DNA from: Methylophaga sp.
GTDB lineage: Bacteria > Pseudomonadota > Gammaproteobacteria > Nitrosococcales > Methylophagaceae
Assembly (NCBI RefSeq): GCF_030651745.1
Contig: NZ_JAUSCC010000062.1
Span: 1-64,000 of the forward strand
Direction of reading: 5' to 3'
DNA: 64,000 nucleotides
The notes under the pieces: model-generated
Seen by the model: only the letters and a program-made list of their open reading frames with translations
Database searches by the model: none
What the model was told of the DNA's origin: nothing
Program-made: the position numbers and the translations under genes
Part shown: positions 27,637-37,093 of the stretch, piece after piece
How the letters are laid out: every line of letters starts with the position of its first letter
Numbering within the stretch: the first letter of the stretch is position 1

Positions 27637-28361
27637 CCGATATCTCCCCAACCGGCTTGCACCATAGCTAATGCCGCAGCAGAAGCAGTTTCAGTTCTTA
27701 ATATCCTGGGCCCCAGACTGATGCCAGTAAATCCAGCATCAATTGCCTGCTGAACTTCTGTCTCACTTAATCCGCCTTCCGGGCCAATCAATAATGCAAT
27801 CTGGCTGGCCTTATTTACGCTGGAAAATCCTTGAACAGCTTCTGGATCCAGCACCAATCTGCAACCGTCATTAACCTCTGCCAAAGCCTCATCCAATGTG
27901 GTGATGGGCAATAATTCAGGTATAAAACTCCGGCCACTTTGTTCACAGGCGCTTATCACCACCCCTTGCCAGTGATTTAATCGTTTATCCGCGCGATCAC
28001 CGGAAAGCTGAACATTACAGCGCGCGGTAACCACCGGCATTATACGTTTGACACCAAGCTCGACGGCTTTTTGTATGGCGTAATCCATCCGCTCTCCACG
28101 GGAAATACCCTGCATTAACAGAATATCCAATGGTGATTCATTATCTGTGTTTATTTGTTGCAGCAAGTTGACGGTTGCCTGGCGTTTATCGACCTGTTCC
28201 AGCTGGGCCTGGTATTCCAGACCTTTGCCATCAAACAAACTCAACACCGCACCCGGTTTCATACGAAGTACCTGCACGGCATGTCGAAACACCTCATCGG
28301 GCAATATGATTGGGGATGAACTGGGCGCCAAAGTCGCGCAATAAAACCTGGGAACACGCAT
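27633..28361 (-). CDS. rsmE: 16S rRNA (uracil-1498-N3)-methyltransferase
   Basis: SPOUT-class enzyme that methylates N3 of U1498 in 16S rRNA. The 242 residues start MRVPRFYCATL and include a PUA-like N-terminal part, SRGERMDYAIQKAVELGV, then the knot region LLIGPEGGLSETEV and LGPRILRTETASAAALA, which form the SAM-binding deep trefoil knot. Its stop overlaps the DUF3301 start. It is divergent from the inositol-monophosphatase gene. Confidence 0.96.
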   Translation of the reverse strand: MRVPRFYCATLAPSSSPIILPDEVFRHAVQVLRMKPGAVLSLFDGKGLEYQAQLEQVDKRQATVNLLQQINTDNESPLDILLMQGISRGERMDYAIQKAVELGVKRIMPVVTARCNVQLSGDRADKRLNHWQGVVISACEQSGRSFIPELLPITTLDEALAEVNDGCRLVLDPEAVQGFSSVNKASQIALLIGPEGGLSETEVQQAIDAGFTGISLGPRILRTETASAAALAMVQAGWGDIG

Positions 28362-28434
28362 AAAATAGCTTCAACTGACAAAACGAATCAGCAGTTTACA
28401 GACTGCATCGCAGAGTTTGAATAATATTCCTTAA

Positions 28435-29256
28435 ATGGCTGATATACTTTTTTTCATGGATACCGACCTCGCCAAACTGCAACAATGCCTGACTGACACT
28501 GTTCAGTTGCATTTAATGCCATTATTCAAAACTGTCAGTCGTCAATATAAGCACGATGGCAGTATCGTCACTGTCGCTGACAAATTGATGCAACAAACCA
28601 TTACCGAGGCGTTAAAGCGGGATTTTCCCGAAATAAAACTGCTCGGCGAAGAGATGACCGCCGCCGAACAAGCGGAATTACTCGCCAGCAACGACTCGTT
28701 ATGGTGTCTGGACCCGATTGACGGCACCAGTAATTTTGCCTCTGGCATGCCGTTCTTTTCCATCTCTCTGGCGTTAATTGAAAATGGTGAAGTCACCGTT
28801 GGGCTGGTTTACGATCCGGTGATGAAAGAGTGCTTTGCAGCCAAAAAAGGCGCGGGAGCGTGGTTGAATGGGCAGCGTCTTAAAGCCGAACTCTCTGGTC
28901 TTGCGCTGAATCAGACTCTGGCTATTATTGATTTCAAACGTTTGCCCAAATCTCTGGCCCAAAGACTGGTTGACGAAAAACCTTATGGTTCACAACGCAG
29001 TTTGGGCTCGATCGCATTAGAACTCTGCTGGCTTGCTGCCGGACGAGCGCAACTGTATTTACACGGTCGTCAGCAAATCTGGGATTACGCCGCAGCACAG
29101 CTTATTGTCGATGAAGCCGGTGCTTTTGCCTGTACATTGGATAACGAAGCGGTGTTCTGCCGTAGTTTAACCCCAAGATCTACCTGCGCAGCCAGTGATG
29201 AAAACCTGTTTGCCGCCTGGCGTGATTATTTGCATGTTCCGCGCTGCGATGGCTGA
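28435..29256 (+). CDS. Inositol monophosphatase family protein
   Basis: Mg2+-dependent phosphatase of the IMPase/CysQ superfamily, 273 residues. The metal-binding motifs are present: GEE (LLGEEMT), the WCLDPIDGTSNF signature and the late IWDYAAAQLIVDEAGA. The substrate could be an inositol phosphate, PAP or a sugar bisphosphate; the sequence does not decide. A second ATG at 28456 (MDTDLAKLQQCL) could be the true start. The stop overlaps the next gene by eight bases. Confidence 0.85.
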   Translation: MADILFFMDTDLAKLQQCLTDTVQLHLMPLFKTVSRQYKHDGSIVTVADKLMQQTITEALKRDFPEIKLLGEEMTAAEQAELLASNDSLWCLDPIDGTSNFASGMPFFSISLALIENGEVTVGLVYDPVMKECFAAKKGAGAWLNGQRLKAELSGLALNQTLAIIDFKRLPKSLAQRLVDEKPYGSQRSLGSIALELCWLAAGRAQLYLHGRQQIWDYAAAQLIVDEAGAFACTLDNEAVFCRSLTPRSTCAASDENLFAAWRDYLHVPRCDG

Positions 29257-29989
29257 AGCATTTATCTCGGTAAACTGGCCGGCCCCCCATCATACTAAAG
29301 CGTTAACCACGACACGTAATGGTGGCCAAAGCCTGGCACCATATGACTCGCTTAATTTAGGCGATCATGTCGGTGATAATCCTGATCATGTGGCAGCTAA
29401 CCGGCAAAGTTTAATTGAAACCGCTTTGTTGCCAAATCAACCGTTATGGCTAAAGCAAACCCATAGCACTGATGTTATCGATTCCAGCCAGTGGCAGAAG
29501 GATATCGAAGCTGATGCCATCGTCAGCGCTTCAACCAATAAAGTCTGTGCCGTTATGACGGCAGATTGTTTACCGCTGTTAATAACTGATACATCAGGGT
29601 CTCAGGTTGCTGCAGTGCATGCCGGCTGGCGTGGTCTGCAAGCTGGAATTATTGAAAACACCTTAGCCAAATTTGCCAAGCCTCGGTCTGACATTCTCGT
29701 CTGGTTGGGACCAGCTATCGGACCGCACGCTTTTGAAGTCGGCCCCGAGGTTAAAGCCGCATTCCTCGCTGTTGATCCAGCAGCTGAAGCCGCTTTTATC
29801 GCAACGCATGCAGATCGATATTTGGCTGATATATACCTGCTTGCCAGACAACGCCTAGCCGCGCAGGGCGTTACAGCAATCTATGGCGGTGATTATTGTA
29901 CCTATAGTGAAAAAGAGCGGTTTTTCTCGTTTCGCCGTGATGGTGTAACCGGTCGAATGGCATCGCTAATATGGATTGAGGCTGAATAA
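29249..29989 (+). CDS. pgeF: YfiH/PgeF family peptidoglycan editing or purine nucleoside phosphorylase-like protein
   Basis: Member of the YfiH (CNF1/LACC1) fold, 246 residues from the ATG at 29249. In E. coli, YfiH/PgeF removes mis-incorporated serine from peptidoglycan precursors; related proteins act on purine nucleosides. The zinc ligands are visible: LKQTHSTDV, MTADCLPLL and AAVHAGWRGL. The ATG lies inside the last codons of the IMPase gene (eight-base overlap), a coupled arrangement that favours it over starts further upstream. Confidence 0.88.
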   Translation: MAEAFISVNWPAPHHTKALTTTRNGGQSLAPYDSLNLGDHVGDNPDHVAANRQSLIETALLPNQPLWLKQTHSTDVIDSSQWQKDIEADAIVSASTNKVCAVMTADCLPLLITDTSGSQVAAVHAGWRGLQAGIIENTLAKFAKPRSDILVWLGPAIGPHAFEVGPEVKAAFLAVDPAAEAAFIATHADRYLADIYLLARQRLAAQGVTAIYGGDYCTYSEKERFFSFRRDGVTGRMASLIWIEAE

Positions 29990-30027
29990 GGTATGATTTG
30001 CGCATTCTTTTTCTCTGTCAGGTGCAT

Positions 30028-30834
30028 ATGGACTTATTAATCTGGATTATTATTTTCAGTATTCTTGGTGGTCTTCTCAGTGTAATTATTGCCTCAAGTT
30101 TTTTGCTGTTACCCACACATACACGTCAACATGCTGTTCCGCATCTGGTCAGTTTTGCCATTGGTGCGTTGCTTGGTGCCTCTTTATTAGGTTTATTGCC
30201 GCATGCTATTGAACATGAATATGCTGTTGATCCACATATCATCGGTCTGACGCTTTTAATTGGTTTATTAAGCTTTTTCTTGTTGGAAAAAATGGTGTTA
30301 TGGCGCCACTGTCATAGCCACCATGGCCATGAAGATATCCCGGAACTGGGCGAAGATCATCATAATCACCACCATGAAGAACCAAAGAAGGCCGCTGGCT
30401 CATTAATTCTTATTGGCGATGCCATTCATAACTTTGTTGATGGCGTATTGATTGCCGCTGCATTTTTAACTGATGTGCATTTGGGTATTGTCACCGCACT
30501 GGCGATTGCGGCTCATGAAATCCCACAGGAATTGGGCGATTTTGTGATCCTGCTACACAGTGGCTATTCTCGCCGCAAGGCACTGTATTTCAATATGCTT
30601 TCCAGTATGGCGACCGTGGTCGGCGCTGTTTTAGCTTATTTCCTGTTAGCCGATATGCAGCATATTCTGCCGTATATTCTGGTGGTTGCTGCTTCCAGCT
30701 TTATCTATATCGCTGTGGCCGATTTGATTCCGGGCCTGCAAAGTAAAGTAAAACCGTCGGAGACATTACAGCAAACCTCGTTAATCGCGGCTGGCGTGAT
30801 ATTTATTTATCTGGCGCACAGCACGCTGCATTAA
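30028..30834 (+). CDS. ZIP family divalent metal transporter
   Basis: Imports zinc or other divalent metals across the inner membrane. The 268 residues have about eight helices, a histidine-rich cytoplasmic loop near residues 95-120 (HCHSHHGHEDIPELGEDHHN), and the two binuclear-site helices GDAIHNFVDGVLIAAAF and IAAHEIPQELGDFVIL. The ATG at 30028 is chosen over an upstream frame because the hydrophobic N-terminus begins there. waaF starts six bases after its stop, so they may share a transcript. Confidence 0.92.
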   Translation: MDLLIWIIIFSILGGLLSVIIASSFLLLPTHTRQHAVPHLVSFAIGALLGASLLGLLPHAIEHEYAVDPHIIGLTLLIGLLSFFLLEKMVLWRHCHSHHGHEDIPELGEDHHNHHHEEPKKAAGSLILIGDAIHNFVDGVLIAAAFLTDVHLGIVTALAIAAHEIPQELGDFVILLHSGYSRRKALYFNMLSSMATVVGAVLAYFLLADMQHILPYILVVAASSFIYIAVADLIPGLQSKVKPSETLQQTSLIAAGVIFIYLAHSTLH

Positions 30835-30840
30835 TCATTT

Positions 30841-31860
30841 ATGCCTGCTAAACACGACATCCTGATCATCGGCCCCTCTTGGGTCGGTGATATGGTGATG
30901 GCGCAGTCGTTATTTGCCGCGCTGAAACAGCGTTATCCCTACGCCAATATTGATGTGCTGGCACCCGAATGGACTCGCCCATTGCTGGCTCGCATGCCCG
31001 AAATCCGTGAAGCGATTAGCATGCCGGTAACTCATGGTGTGTTCGGCTGGAAACAGCGGCGCCAGATTGGTCTGAGTTTACGGCACAAAAACTATGATCA
31101 ATCCATTGTGCTGCCTAATTCCTGGAAATCAGCGCTAATCCCTTGGTTTGCCAATATTCCACAACGTACAGGCTGGTTAGGCGAGATGCGTTATGGCTTG
31201 CTGAATGATCCCCGTAAATTGAATAAACAAAATTTACCGCTGATGGTGCAACGTTTTGTTGCGTTGGCCCATCCTGCTTCCAAATCACATATCGCTCCTG
31301 ACTATCTGCCACCTAGAATGATTGCAGAAGCAATTTCCAGCGAGTTGAATCCACCAAAATCGGCAGAGCAAAAACGCTTGGTTTTATGTCCAGGCGCTGA
31401 ATTTGGTCCGGCCAAACAATGGCCAACGACTCATTATGCTGCATTAGGAGAACTGCTTACCCAGCAGGGCTGGCAGGTATTGATCATGGGTTCAAAAGCA
31501 GATGCGGCGGTAGGTGAGCAGATCGTTGCGGGCATTACCGATAAACATAATGTCATTAATCTTTGTGGCAAAACCCAATTAGGTGAAGCCATTGATTTGA
31601 TTGCCACAGCGGATCAGGTGGTCAGTAATGATTCCGGATTAATGCATATTGCCGCTGCACTCAACAAGCCTTTAGTGGCGATTTACGGCCCCACCTCACC
31701 AGCTTTCACCCCACCACTTTCAGACAATGCTCGTTTAGTGCAAATTGCTATCGAATGCAGTCCTTGTTTTCAACGGACTTGTCCATTGGGTCATCACAAA
31801 TGTATGCAAGATATTTTGCCTGAACAGATTGTTATGCAACTGCAGTCAGCAACGAGTTGA
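30841..31860 (+). CDS. waaF: ADP-heptose:LPS heptosyltransferase II
   Basis: GT9 enzyme that adds the second L-glycero-D-manno-heptose to the LPS inner core at the inner face of the inner membrane. The 339 residues start with the GPSWVGDMVMAQSLF motif and have CPGAEFGPAKQWP for nucleotide binding, VVSNDSGLMHIAAALN and YGPTSPAFTPP, all typical of WaaF rather than WaaC. It is the first gene of a rightward run with an InaA-type kinase (4 bases on) and a GT4 enzyme. Confidence 0.95.
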   Translation: MPAKHDILIIGPSWVGDMVMAQSLFAALKQRYPYANIDVLAPEWTRPLLARMPEIREAISMPVTHGVFGWKQRRQIGLSLRHKNYDQSIVLPNSWKSALIPWFANIPQRTGWLGEMRYGLLNDPRKLNKQNLPLMVQRFVALAHPASKSHIAPDYLPPRMIAEAISSELNPPKSAEQKRLVLCPGAEFGPAKQWPTTHYAALGELLTQQGWQVLIMGSKADAAVGEQIVAGITDKHNVINLCGKTQLGEAIDLIATADQVVSNDSGLMHIAAALNKPLVAIYGPTSPAFTPPLSDNARLVQIAIECSPCFQRTCPLGHHKCMQDILPEQIVMQLQSATS

Positions 31861-31863
31861 AAT

Positions 31864-32625
31864 ATGGCTATTTTCAATAAAAAAACCAGTGCTTTTATCA
31901 ATCGGGTTTATTGGTCGAGTCGTAAAGCCCTGTCATTTGAACGCATTTGGTCTTTACCTAAGAATTGGTTTGATACACCGAATGAAGCTCGCGGTGGCTG
32001 GAGCGGCGTGACACGCACTGAGTTTGATACCCGCAAGGGCACAACCAAAGTTTTTGTGAAACGTCAGCAAAATTACTATAGCCGTACTTGGCGGCATCCG
32101 TTCAAAGGCATTCCGACGTTTCAAAAGGAGCTGGAAAATATTCAGCAACTGAAAAAACTGAAAATCCCCACATTAAACCCGCTGTATTTTGGCAAACAAG
32201 ATGATCGTGCAGTTCTGATCACCAAAGCATTGGATAACTACACCTCTCTGGATAAGTTAGATCCCACACAATTAACCCAACAAAAACGTCGTCAACTTAT
32301 CCGCAAGCTTGCCAAATTGACCCGTAAGTTGCACCGCTCACATTACGTGCATAATTGTTTTTATCCCAAGCATGTGTTTGTTAAATTAAACAAAAAAGGC
32401 AAATGGAAAATTCGCCTGATTGATCTGGAAAAACTGCGTTGGCGTTTCAGTTCAAAATTGGCGATGAAGCGAGATTTATCCAGCTTTAATCGTCATGCTG
32501 ATGACCGTTGGACTTTAAAGGATCGCTTGTATTTTTTTAAAGCCTATCTGCAAGTCGAGACGCTTAGTGCCAAAGATAAAAAGCTCTGGCGAAAATTGAC
32601 ACCTCGCAAACGTTCCACTCAATAA
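31864..32625 (+). CDS. Lipopolysaccharide kinase (InaA/WapP-like) family protein
   Basis: A 253-residue basic protein of the LPS-kinase (InaA, WaaP-like) group. KVFVKRQQNYYSRTW carries the likely ATP-site lysine, ELENIQQLKKLKIPTLNP is typical, and IRLIDLEKLRW supplies the metal-binding DxE/D segment. In the catalytic loop (HRSHYVHNCFYPKHVF) the position of the usual HRD aspartate is occupied by asparagine, so catalysis may differ or be lost. From context it should act on core heptose. It is four bases downstream of waaF. Confidence 0.8.
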   Translation: MAIFNKKTSAFINRVYWSSRKALSFERIWSLPKNWFDTPNEARGGWSGVTRTEFDTRKGTTKVFVKRQQNYYSRTWRHPFKGIPTFQKELENIQQLKKLKIPTLNPLYFGKQDDRAVLITKALDNYTSLDKLDPTQLTQQKRRQLIRKLAKLTRKLHRSHYVHNCFYPKHVFVKLNKKGKWKIRLIDLEKLRWRFSSKLAMKRDLSSFNRHADDRWTLKDRLYFFKAYLQVETLSAKDKKLWRKLTPRKRSTQ

Positions 32626-32639
32626 TTGGTTTTTGAACA

Positions 32640-33779
32640 ATGACTGATATCAATAACAATGCCCAGGCCTCTTACATACTGCATATCTGTCACAGTTACT
32701 ACGACCCTTTTCTGGATTGTGCTCGCCAATACGCTGTACTTTTTAAAGACACACCTTATAAAGTGATTACCGTATTTTTATCAGGGGAACCCGATCCGCT
32801 TGTAGCTGAAAAAGCCTGTTCTGATGAAGTGATCTTCCTTAATTACCAAAGCAAACAATTAAGCGGGCTGAAACTTGGCATCATCAATAAGATCCGTCAG
32901 CTTGATAGACAATATAATTTTGCTGCCTGTATTGCTCACCGCGCTAAACCTACTTATATCGCAGCTATGGCAACAAAATTACCGATTTTGAGTATTCGCC
33001 ATTCTTTTGGGGATTTTGATCGTTTTGGCCGCCGATTATTGGTCAACCTGTTTAAATCACGCTTAACGTTATTAGCAGTGTCCAACGCAGTGCGTGATGA
33101 AATCAGAAATCGTCTGCCGAATTGGCCGCAAGATAAAATCCAAACACTCTACAACCGTATCGATGTCGAATTGGTGCAAAGCGAACTGTTACCTAAAGAC
33201 CAGGCCAGAGAAAAACTTGCCCTCCCACAGCACAGCTGGATTATAGGCAGTGTGGGTCGTATTCATCCTGACAAAGATCCACAAACCTTAATTCGTGGAT
33301 TTGCTAAAGCGCTTCCATCTCTTCCTCAGAACGCCCTGCTTTGTTTTGTTGGAAAAGGCAGGCTTGAGGACGAACTGAAAGCATTGGTGCGAGATTTAAA
33401 ACTTCAGAATCATGTTGTGTTTGTTGGGCCCATCCCGGAAGCCAGACGCTATTTTAAGGCTTTTGATGTGTTTGCTTTAAGTTCAGATCGTGAACCGTTC
33501 GGCATGGTGTTTCTTGAGGCGATGGCAGCTGATTTGCCGATAATCTGCACCGATTGCGGCGGCGGTGCTGAAATCATTGAGGGTATTGGCCAATTGTTTA
33601 AGTTCAGGGATATTGAAGGTTTAAGTAAAGCGTTAATCAATACAGCTAACGATAAAGATGCCGTTACAAACCAAGAATCTTGCCAGAAAAGACTGAATAC
33701 ACTCTTTTCGGATAAAGCTGTTAAAGCACAGTTTTGGGAAAACGCTAAAATCACCCAGTTGTTAAAACATCAACGCTAA
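32640..33779 (+). CDS. Glycosyltransferase, GT4 family (LPS core)
   Basis: Retaining GT-B glycosyltransferase, 379 residues. The C-terminal nucleotide-sugar domain is clear: IGSVGRIHPDKDPQTLIRGFA near 200, CFVGKGRLEDELKALV, and the donor-binding EPFGMVFLEAMAADLPIICTDCGG near 285-310. The N-terminal domain has IAHRAKPTYIAAMAT and LLAVSNAV. Donor and acceptor sugars are unknown; the position after waaF and the kinase points to LPS core extension. The end overlaps the convergent O-antigen ligase by four bases. Confidence 0.88.
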   Translation: MTDINNNAQASYILHICHSYYDPFLDCARQYAVLFKDTPYKVITVFLSGEPDPLVAEKACSDEVIFLNYQSKQLSGLKLGIINKIRQLDRQYNFAACIAHRAKPTYIAAMATKLPILSIRHSFGDFDRFGRRLLVNLFKSRLTLLAVSNAVRDEIRNRLPNWPQDKIQTLYNRIDVELVQSELLPKDQAREKLALPQHSWIIGSVGRIHPDKDPQTLIRGFAKALPSLPQNALLCFVGKGRLEDELKALVRDLKLQNHVVFVGPIPEARRYFKAFDVFALSSDREPFGMVFLEAMAADLPIICTDCGGGAEIIEGIGQLFKFRDIEGLSKALINTANDKDAVTNQESCQKRLNTLFSDKAVKAQFWENAKITQLLKHQR

Positions 33780-35023
33780 CGCGCATCCTCTACAGAATCA
33801 AACTCTGAGGAATCATTTCTCACTGACATTTTATTATTGCGGATTTCATACATTGCAATAACCAGTAACGGCATCCAGAATAACAACCACTGTGTATTCA
33901 TTCTCGTAAGAATTCCATGACCAAATGTCAGGCCGATAATACAGGTATAAATAAATAACCAGGCTGACGTTTTAACATAAAAATTCTTGCGCAATTTCCA
34001 GGCAGTTCTGAGCACAGTAACGATGATGGCCAAGTGTAAAATCAGGCCAATTAAGCCCAGTTCAACCAAAGAACCTATATAAGTGCTGTGGTAATGGCGC
34101 CAATCATGGACGAATTCACCAGGGGCGTGGATAGGAACATTTGAACCACCACCATGACCAAAAATAAGATGTTCTTTCGCTCTCTCAATAAAGCCCAACC
34201 AAAGATCTAAGCGATAACTTTGACCTCTTTCCAAAGTCAACTCAGTTATTGCTGGCAAGAAATAGGTAAGCAAAAGTACCCCAAGCACACTGACTATAGT
34301 GGCAAGGATAAATTTCGTTTTAATGGCTATTTTTGAAAAGAAAAAAACAATTAATGACATTAAAACCACAGCACCAATCGGGGCTCTGGATTGGGTCAGA
34401 AAAACCGCAATCACTAATAAGAAATAAGACAAAATCAAAGCATATTTAATCGAATATTTAAGTTGGCGGTACTTATCAAAAAGAATGGAAAGCGTGATTA
34501 ATGCAGCTCCGCCATACATAGCTGCGGCCCATAAAGGGTTCCATAATCTTCCCAAGCCCGCAAATCGGGCAGATATGGGTTCGTTATTTATGCCGTAAAA
34601 AAAATAAAAGTTTATAAACAAACTGAAAACTGCAGCGACGATTAAATAATGTATTAAATTAATTAACCGCTCTGTTTTACCATCAATAGAGTATAGAAAA
34701 ACCAGAGAAAAAAAGATCAAATAGAGAAACGTTTTTACTTCTTTGAACTTATCTGAAAATGTGTCCAGATTGGACCAATAAATACTTATAAGAAAGAGGA
34801 AGGCATAGGCGAATGAGACTTGGATTATCCTTGAACTAAGCAAGGACTTATAATTAAATTTCAGTGTAAATATTAACCAGAAAGCACTAATAACAATAGT
34901 GATTATAAAGATTTGATAGTGTTGCTTACTGAAAGGCATCAAGAAAAAACCCAATATCCAGATGCTCATTGCGATTAGGATAATTTTATCGCCGTTATAT
35001 TTGTTTCTAATGTTATTAAACAT
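33776..35023 (-). CDS. O-antigen ligase / Wzy_C family membrane protein
   Basis: A 415-residue polytopic membrane protein with about eleven helices. The Wzy_C core (LTQSRAPIGAVVLMSLIVFF) and the large periplasmic loop with FGHGGGSNVPIHAPGEFVHDWRH-type sequence, including a conserved histidine, suggest a WaaL-like ligase that joins polysaccharide to lipid A-core in the periplasm. A Wzy polymerase cannot be excluded. The gene is clearly more AT-rich than its neighbours, as often seen in surface-polysaccharide genes that move between strains. Confidence 0.82.
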   Translation of the reverse strand: MFNNIRNKYNGDKIILIAMSIWILGFFLMPFSKQHYQIFIITIVISAFWLIFTLKFNYKSLLSSRIIQVSFAYAFLFLISIYWSNLDTFSDKFKEVKTFLYLIFFSLVFLYSIDGKTERLINLIHYLIVAAVFSLFINFYFFYGINNEPISARFAGLGRLWNPLWAAAMYGGAALITLSILFDKYRQLKYSIKYALILSYFLLVIAVFLTQSRAPIGAVVLMSLIVFFFSKIAIKTKFILATIVSVLGVLLLTYFLPAITELTLERGQSYRLDLWLGFIERAKEHLIFGHGGGSNVPIHAPGEFVHDWRHYHSTYIGSLVELGLIGLILHLAIIVTVLRTAWKLRKNFYVKTSAWLFIYTCIIGLTFGHGILTRMNTQWLLFWMPLLVIAMYEIRNNKMSVRNDSSEFDSVEDAR

Positions 35024-35257
35024 CTACTACTTCATTATCTTTCAAATTAATATCCAGCGAACAAACTGAATTCGAATAGCGCATATTTTCATTACACACT
35101 TTTCAGAAAATATATCCAAAATTCAGATATGTAAATTTAGCTATATTTTTGAACTTATTATTAGCAAATTGTCACATTAATCATGCATCGCCAAAAATAA
35201 TTTATTTACGGTAAAACAAAACATTCAGGAAAAGCATCCCTGCTTGCGACCTTCACT

Positions 35258-35266
35258 TGTTATAAT
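35258..35266 (+). promoter_or_regulatory. Extended -10 promoter upstream of the carbamoyltransferase gene
   Basis: TGTTATAAT gives a perfect TATAAT with the TGn extension, 30 bases before the start codon. No clear -35 box. The rest of the 272-base gap between the ligase and this gene is AT-rich with no gene. Confidence 0.5.
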
Positions 35267-35296
35267 GGCCGATTTAAATTTCACCAAAGTCAACTC

Positions 35297-37018
35297 ATGA
35301 TTATTTTAGGTCTTTCCGGTGCTGTGAATCATGATGCATCCGCAGCATTATACATAGATGGCAAACTTGTGGCTGCTGCCGAAGAAGAACGCTTCCTTCG
35401 TGACAAGCATGCCAAGGGCAAGATGGCTTATGAAGCCACCCGATTCTGTCTTGAACAGGCTGGCATTCGTCCTGACGAAATCGATATTGTCGCATTCCCT
35501 TACGCGCAAATTGGTCTGCAATCACCTGCTCGCTGGCATTATGCCAAATGTCACTGGTATGCACCTGACAGGGCATTGACTGCTTTATTTTCCGGTAATC
35601 GTCGTTACTGGCGTAATCACAAAAACGTGATGAAACTGCTGGATGATTTAGGCATTGATCCAAAACGCGTCAAGTTTGTCCCGGTTGAACATCATCTGGC
35701 CCATGCAAGCAGTGCTTATCATCTGAGTGGTTTTCAGGAAAAAACCGCGATTATCGGCATTGATGGTAAAGGCGAATATGCCACAACGTTTTTTGGTTAT
35801 GGCGAAAACGGCAAAATACACAAAATCAAAGAGTTTTATGACCCAGATTCACTCGGCGGCGTTTATGGCGCAATGACCGAATACCTGGGTTTTGAAATGC
35901 TTGATGGCGAATTTAAAGTCATGGGTATGGCACCGTATGGCGATCCGAACCGTTTTGACTTTTCACGTTTGATTCATTGTGAAAATGGTGAATTCAAGGT
36001 CAATACCAAGCTGGTCAATACCGTTGGATTCCGTCGTTATAAAAAAGATGGCAAAGGCTATTTCTTCAGCCCTGAACTGATTGAATGGCTTGGTCCAATG
36101 CGTGAAGGCGATGAAAAAGACGAGCCCTATATTGATTACGCCGCCAGCATTCAGGCTTTGCTGGAAAAATGTGCCTTACATCTGATTGATTATTACCTTG
36201 GCGATATCATTCGTGAAACCGGTAAAGTGGCTTATGCCGGTGGTGTGGCTCTAAATGTCAAACTCAACCAGCGCATCATTGCCATGCCCGGTGTGAAAGA
36301 ATTGTTTGTACAACCTGCTTCCAGTGATGCCGGTACGGCCATTGGTGCTGCCAGTTATGCTTCACAATTGGCTGGTGTGCCGGTTGAAAAGATGGAGCAT
36401 GTTTATCTCGGCCCGTCATATACCACCCAACAATGCATCGACGCCTGTGAACGCTACACTCAACCGGTTAGCTGGCAATACCTCGATGATGTGTGTGCTG
36501 ATACTGCCAAAATTCTTGCCGATGGTAATCCGGTCGCCTGGTTTCAGGGTCGGATGGAGTTCGGTCCACGTGCATTAGGCAATCGCAGTATTCTGGGCTC
36601 ACCGAATCATTCCGGCGTTGCCGATCGAATTAATGCCCAAATCAAATACCGTGAACGCTGGCGTCCATTCTGCCCAAGCATGCTGGATAGAGTAGCTCCG
36701 GAAATTCTGCAGACTGAGCATCCAAGCCCGTATATGACATTCACTTTTGATGTAGCAGAAAGCTGGAAATCACGGATTCCGGAAGTGGTGCATGAAGATG
36801 GCACTGCACGCGCGCAGATTGTGACCAGAGCCACCAATGCACGCTATTACGAGCTGATTGAAGAAATGGAAAAACTCACCGGTAATGCAGTAGTACTCAA
36901 TACTTCACTGAACCGTCGTGGCGAACCGATGGTTTGCAGCCCCACCGATGCGTTGAATATGTTCTACGGATCCGATCTGCAGTATCTGGTGATGGAAGAT
37001 ATTCTGATCACCAAATAA
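35297..37018 (+). CDS. Carbamoyltransferase, probably LPS core (WapO-like)
   Basis: NodU/CmcH-family O-carbamoyltransferase of 573 residues, using carbamoyl phosphate and ATP. The N-terminal Kae1-like ATPase domain has GLSGAVNHDASAAL, AAAEEERFLRDKHAKG, VEHHLAHASSAYHLSGF with metal histidines, and GIDGKGEYATTFFGYGENG. The C-terminal domain holds FQGRMEFGPRALGNRSIL. In Pseudomonas aeruginosa a similar enzyme (WapO) lies in the core-LPS cluster and carbamoylates heptose; here it lies among waa genes, so I infer the same role. It is a single-gene unit with its own promoter and a downstream hairpin. Confidence 0.88.
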   Translation: MIILGLSGAVNHDASAALYIDGKLVAAAEEERFLRDKHAKGKMAYEATRFCLEQAGIRPDEIDIVAFPYAQIGLQSPARWHYAKCHWYAPDRALTALFSGNRRYWRNHKNVMKLLDDLGIDPKRVKFVPVEHHLAHASSAYHLSGFQEKTAIIGIDGKGEYATTFFGYGENGKIHKIKEFYDPDSLGGVYGAMTEYLGFEMLDGEFKVMGMAPYGDPNRFDFSRLIHCENGEFKVNTKLVNTVGFRRYKKDGKGYFFSPELIEWLGPMREGDEKDEPYIDYAASIQALLEKCALHLIDYYLGDIIRETGKVAYAGGVALNVKLNQRIIAMPGVKELFVQPASSDAGTAIGAASYASQLAGVPVEKMEHVYLGPSYTTQQCIDACERYTQPVSWQYLDDVCADTAKILADGNPVAWFQGRMEFGPRALGNRSILGSPNHSGVADRINAQIKYRERWRPFCPSMLDRVAPEILQTEHPSPYMTFTFDVAESWKSRIPEVVHEDGTARAQIVTRATNARYYELIEEMEKLTGNAVVLNTSLNRRGEPMVCSPTDALNMFYGSDLQYLVMEDILITK

Positions 37019-37060
37019 ATTGGTTTTTATGATGTTCTGAAACCGTCTGTGAATCGTCTG

Positions 37061-37093
37061 AAAATGGGGTTATTAAGTTAACAACCCCATTTT
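37061..37093. terminator. Bidirectional hairpin terminator
   Basis: AAAATGGGGTT (37061-37071) pairs perfectly with AACCCCATTTT (37083-37093) around an 11-base loop. It lies after the carbamoyltransferase and covers the last codons of the convergent glycosyltransferase, with A/T tracts on both sides. Confidence 0.7.
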
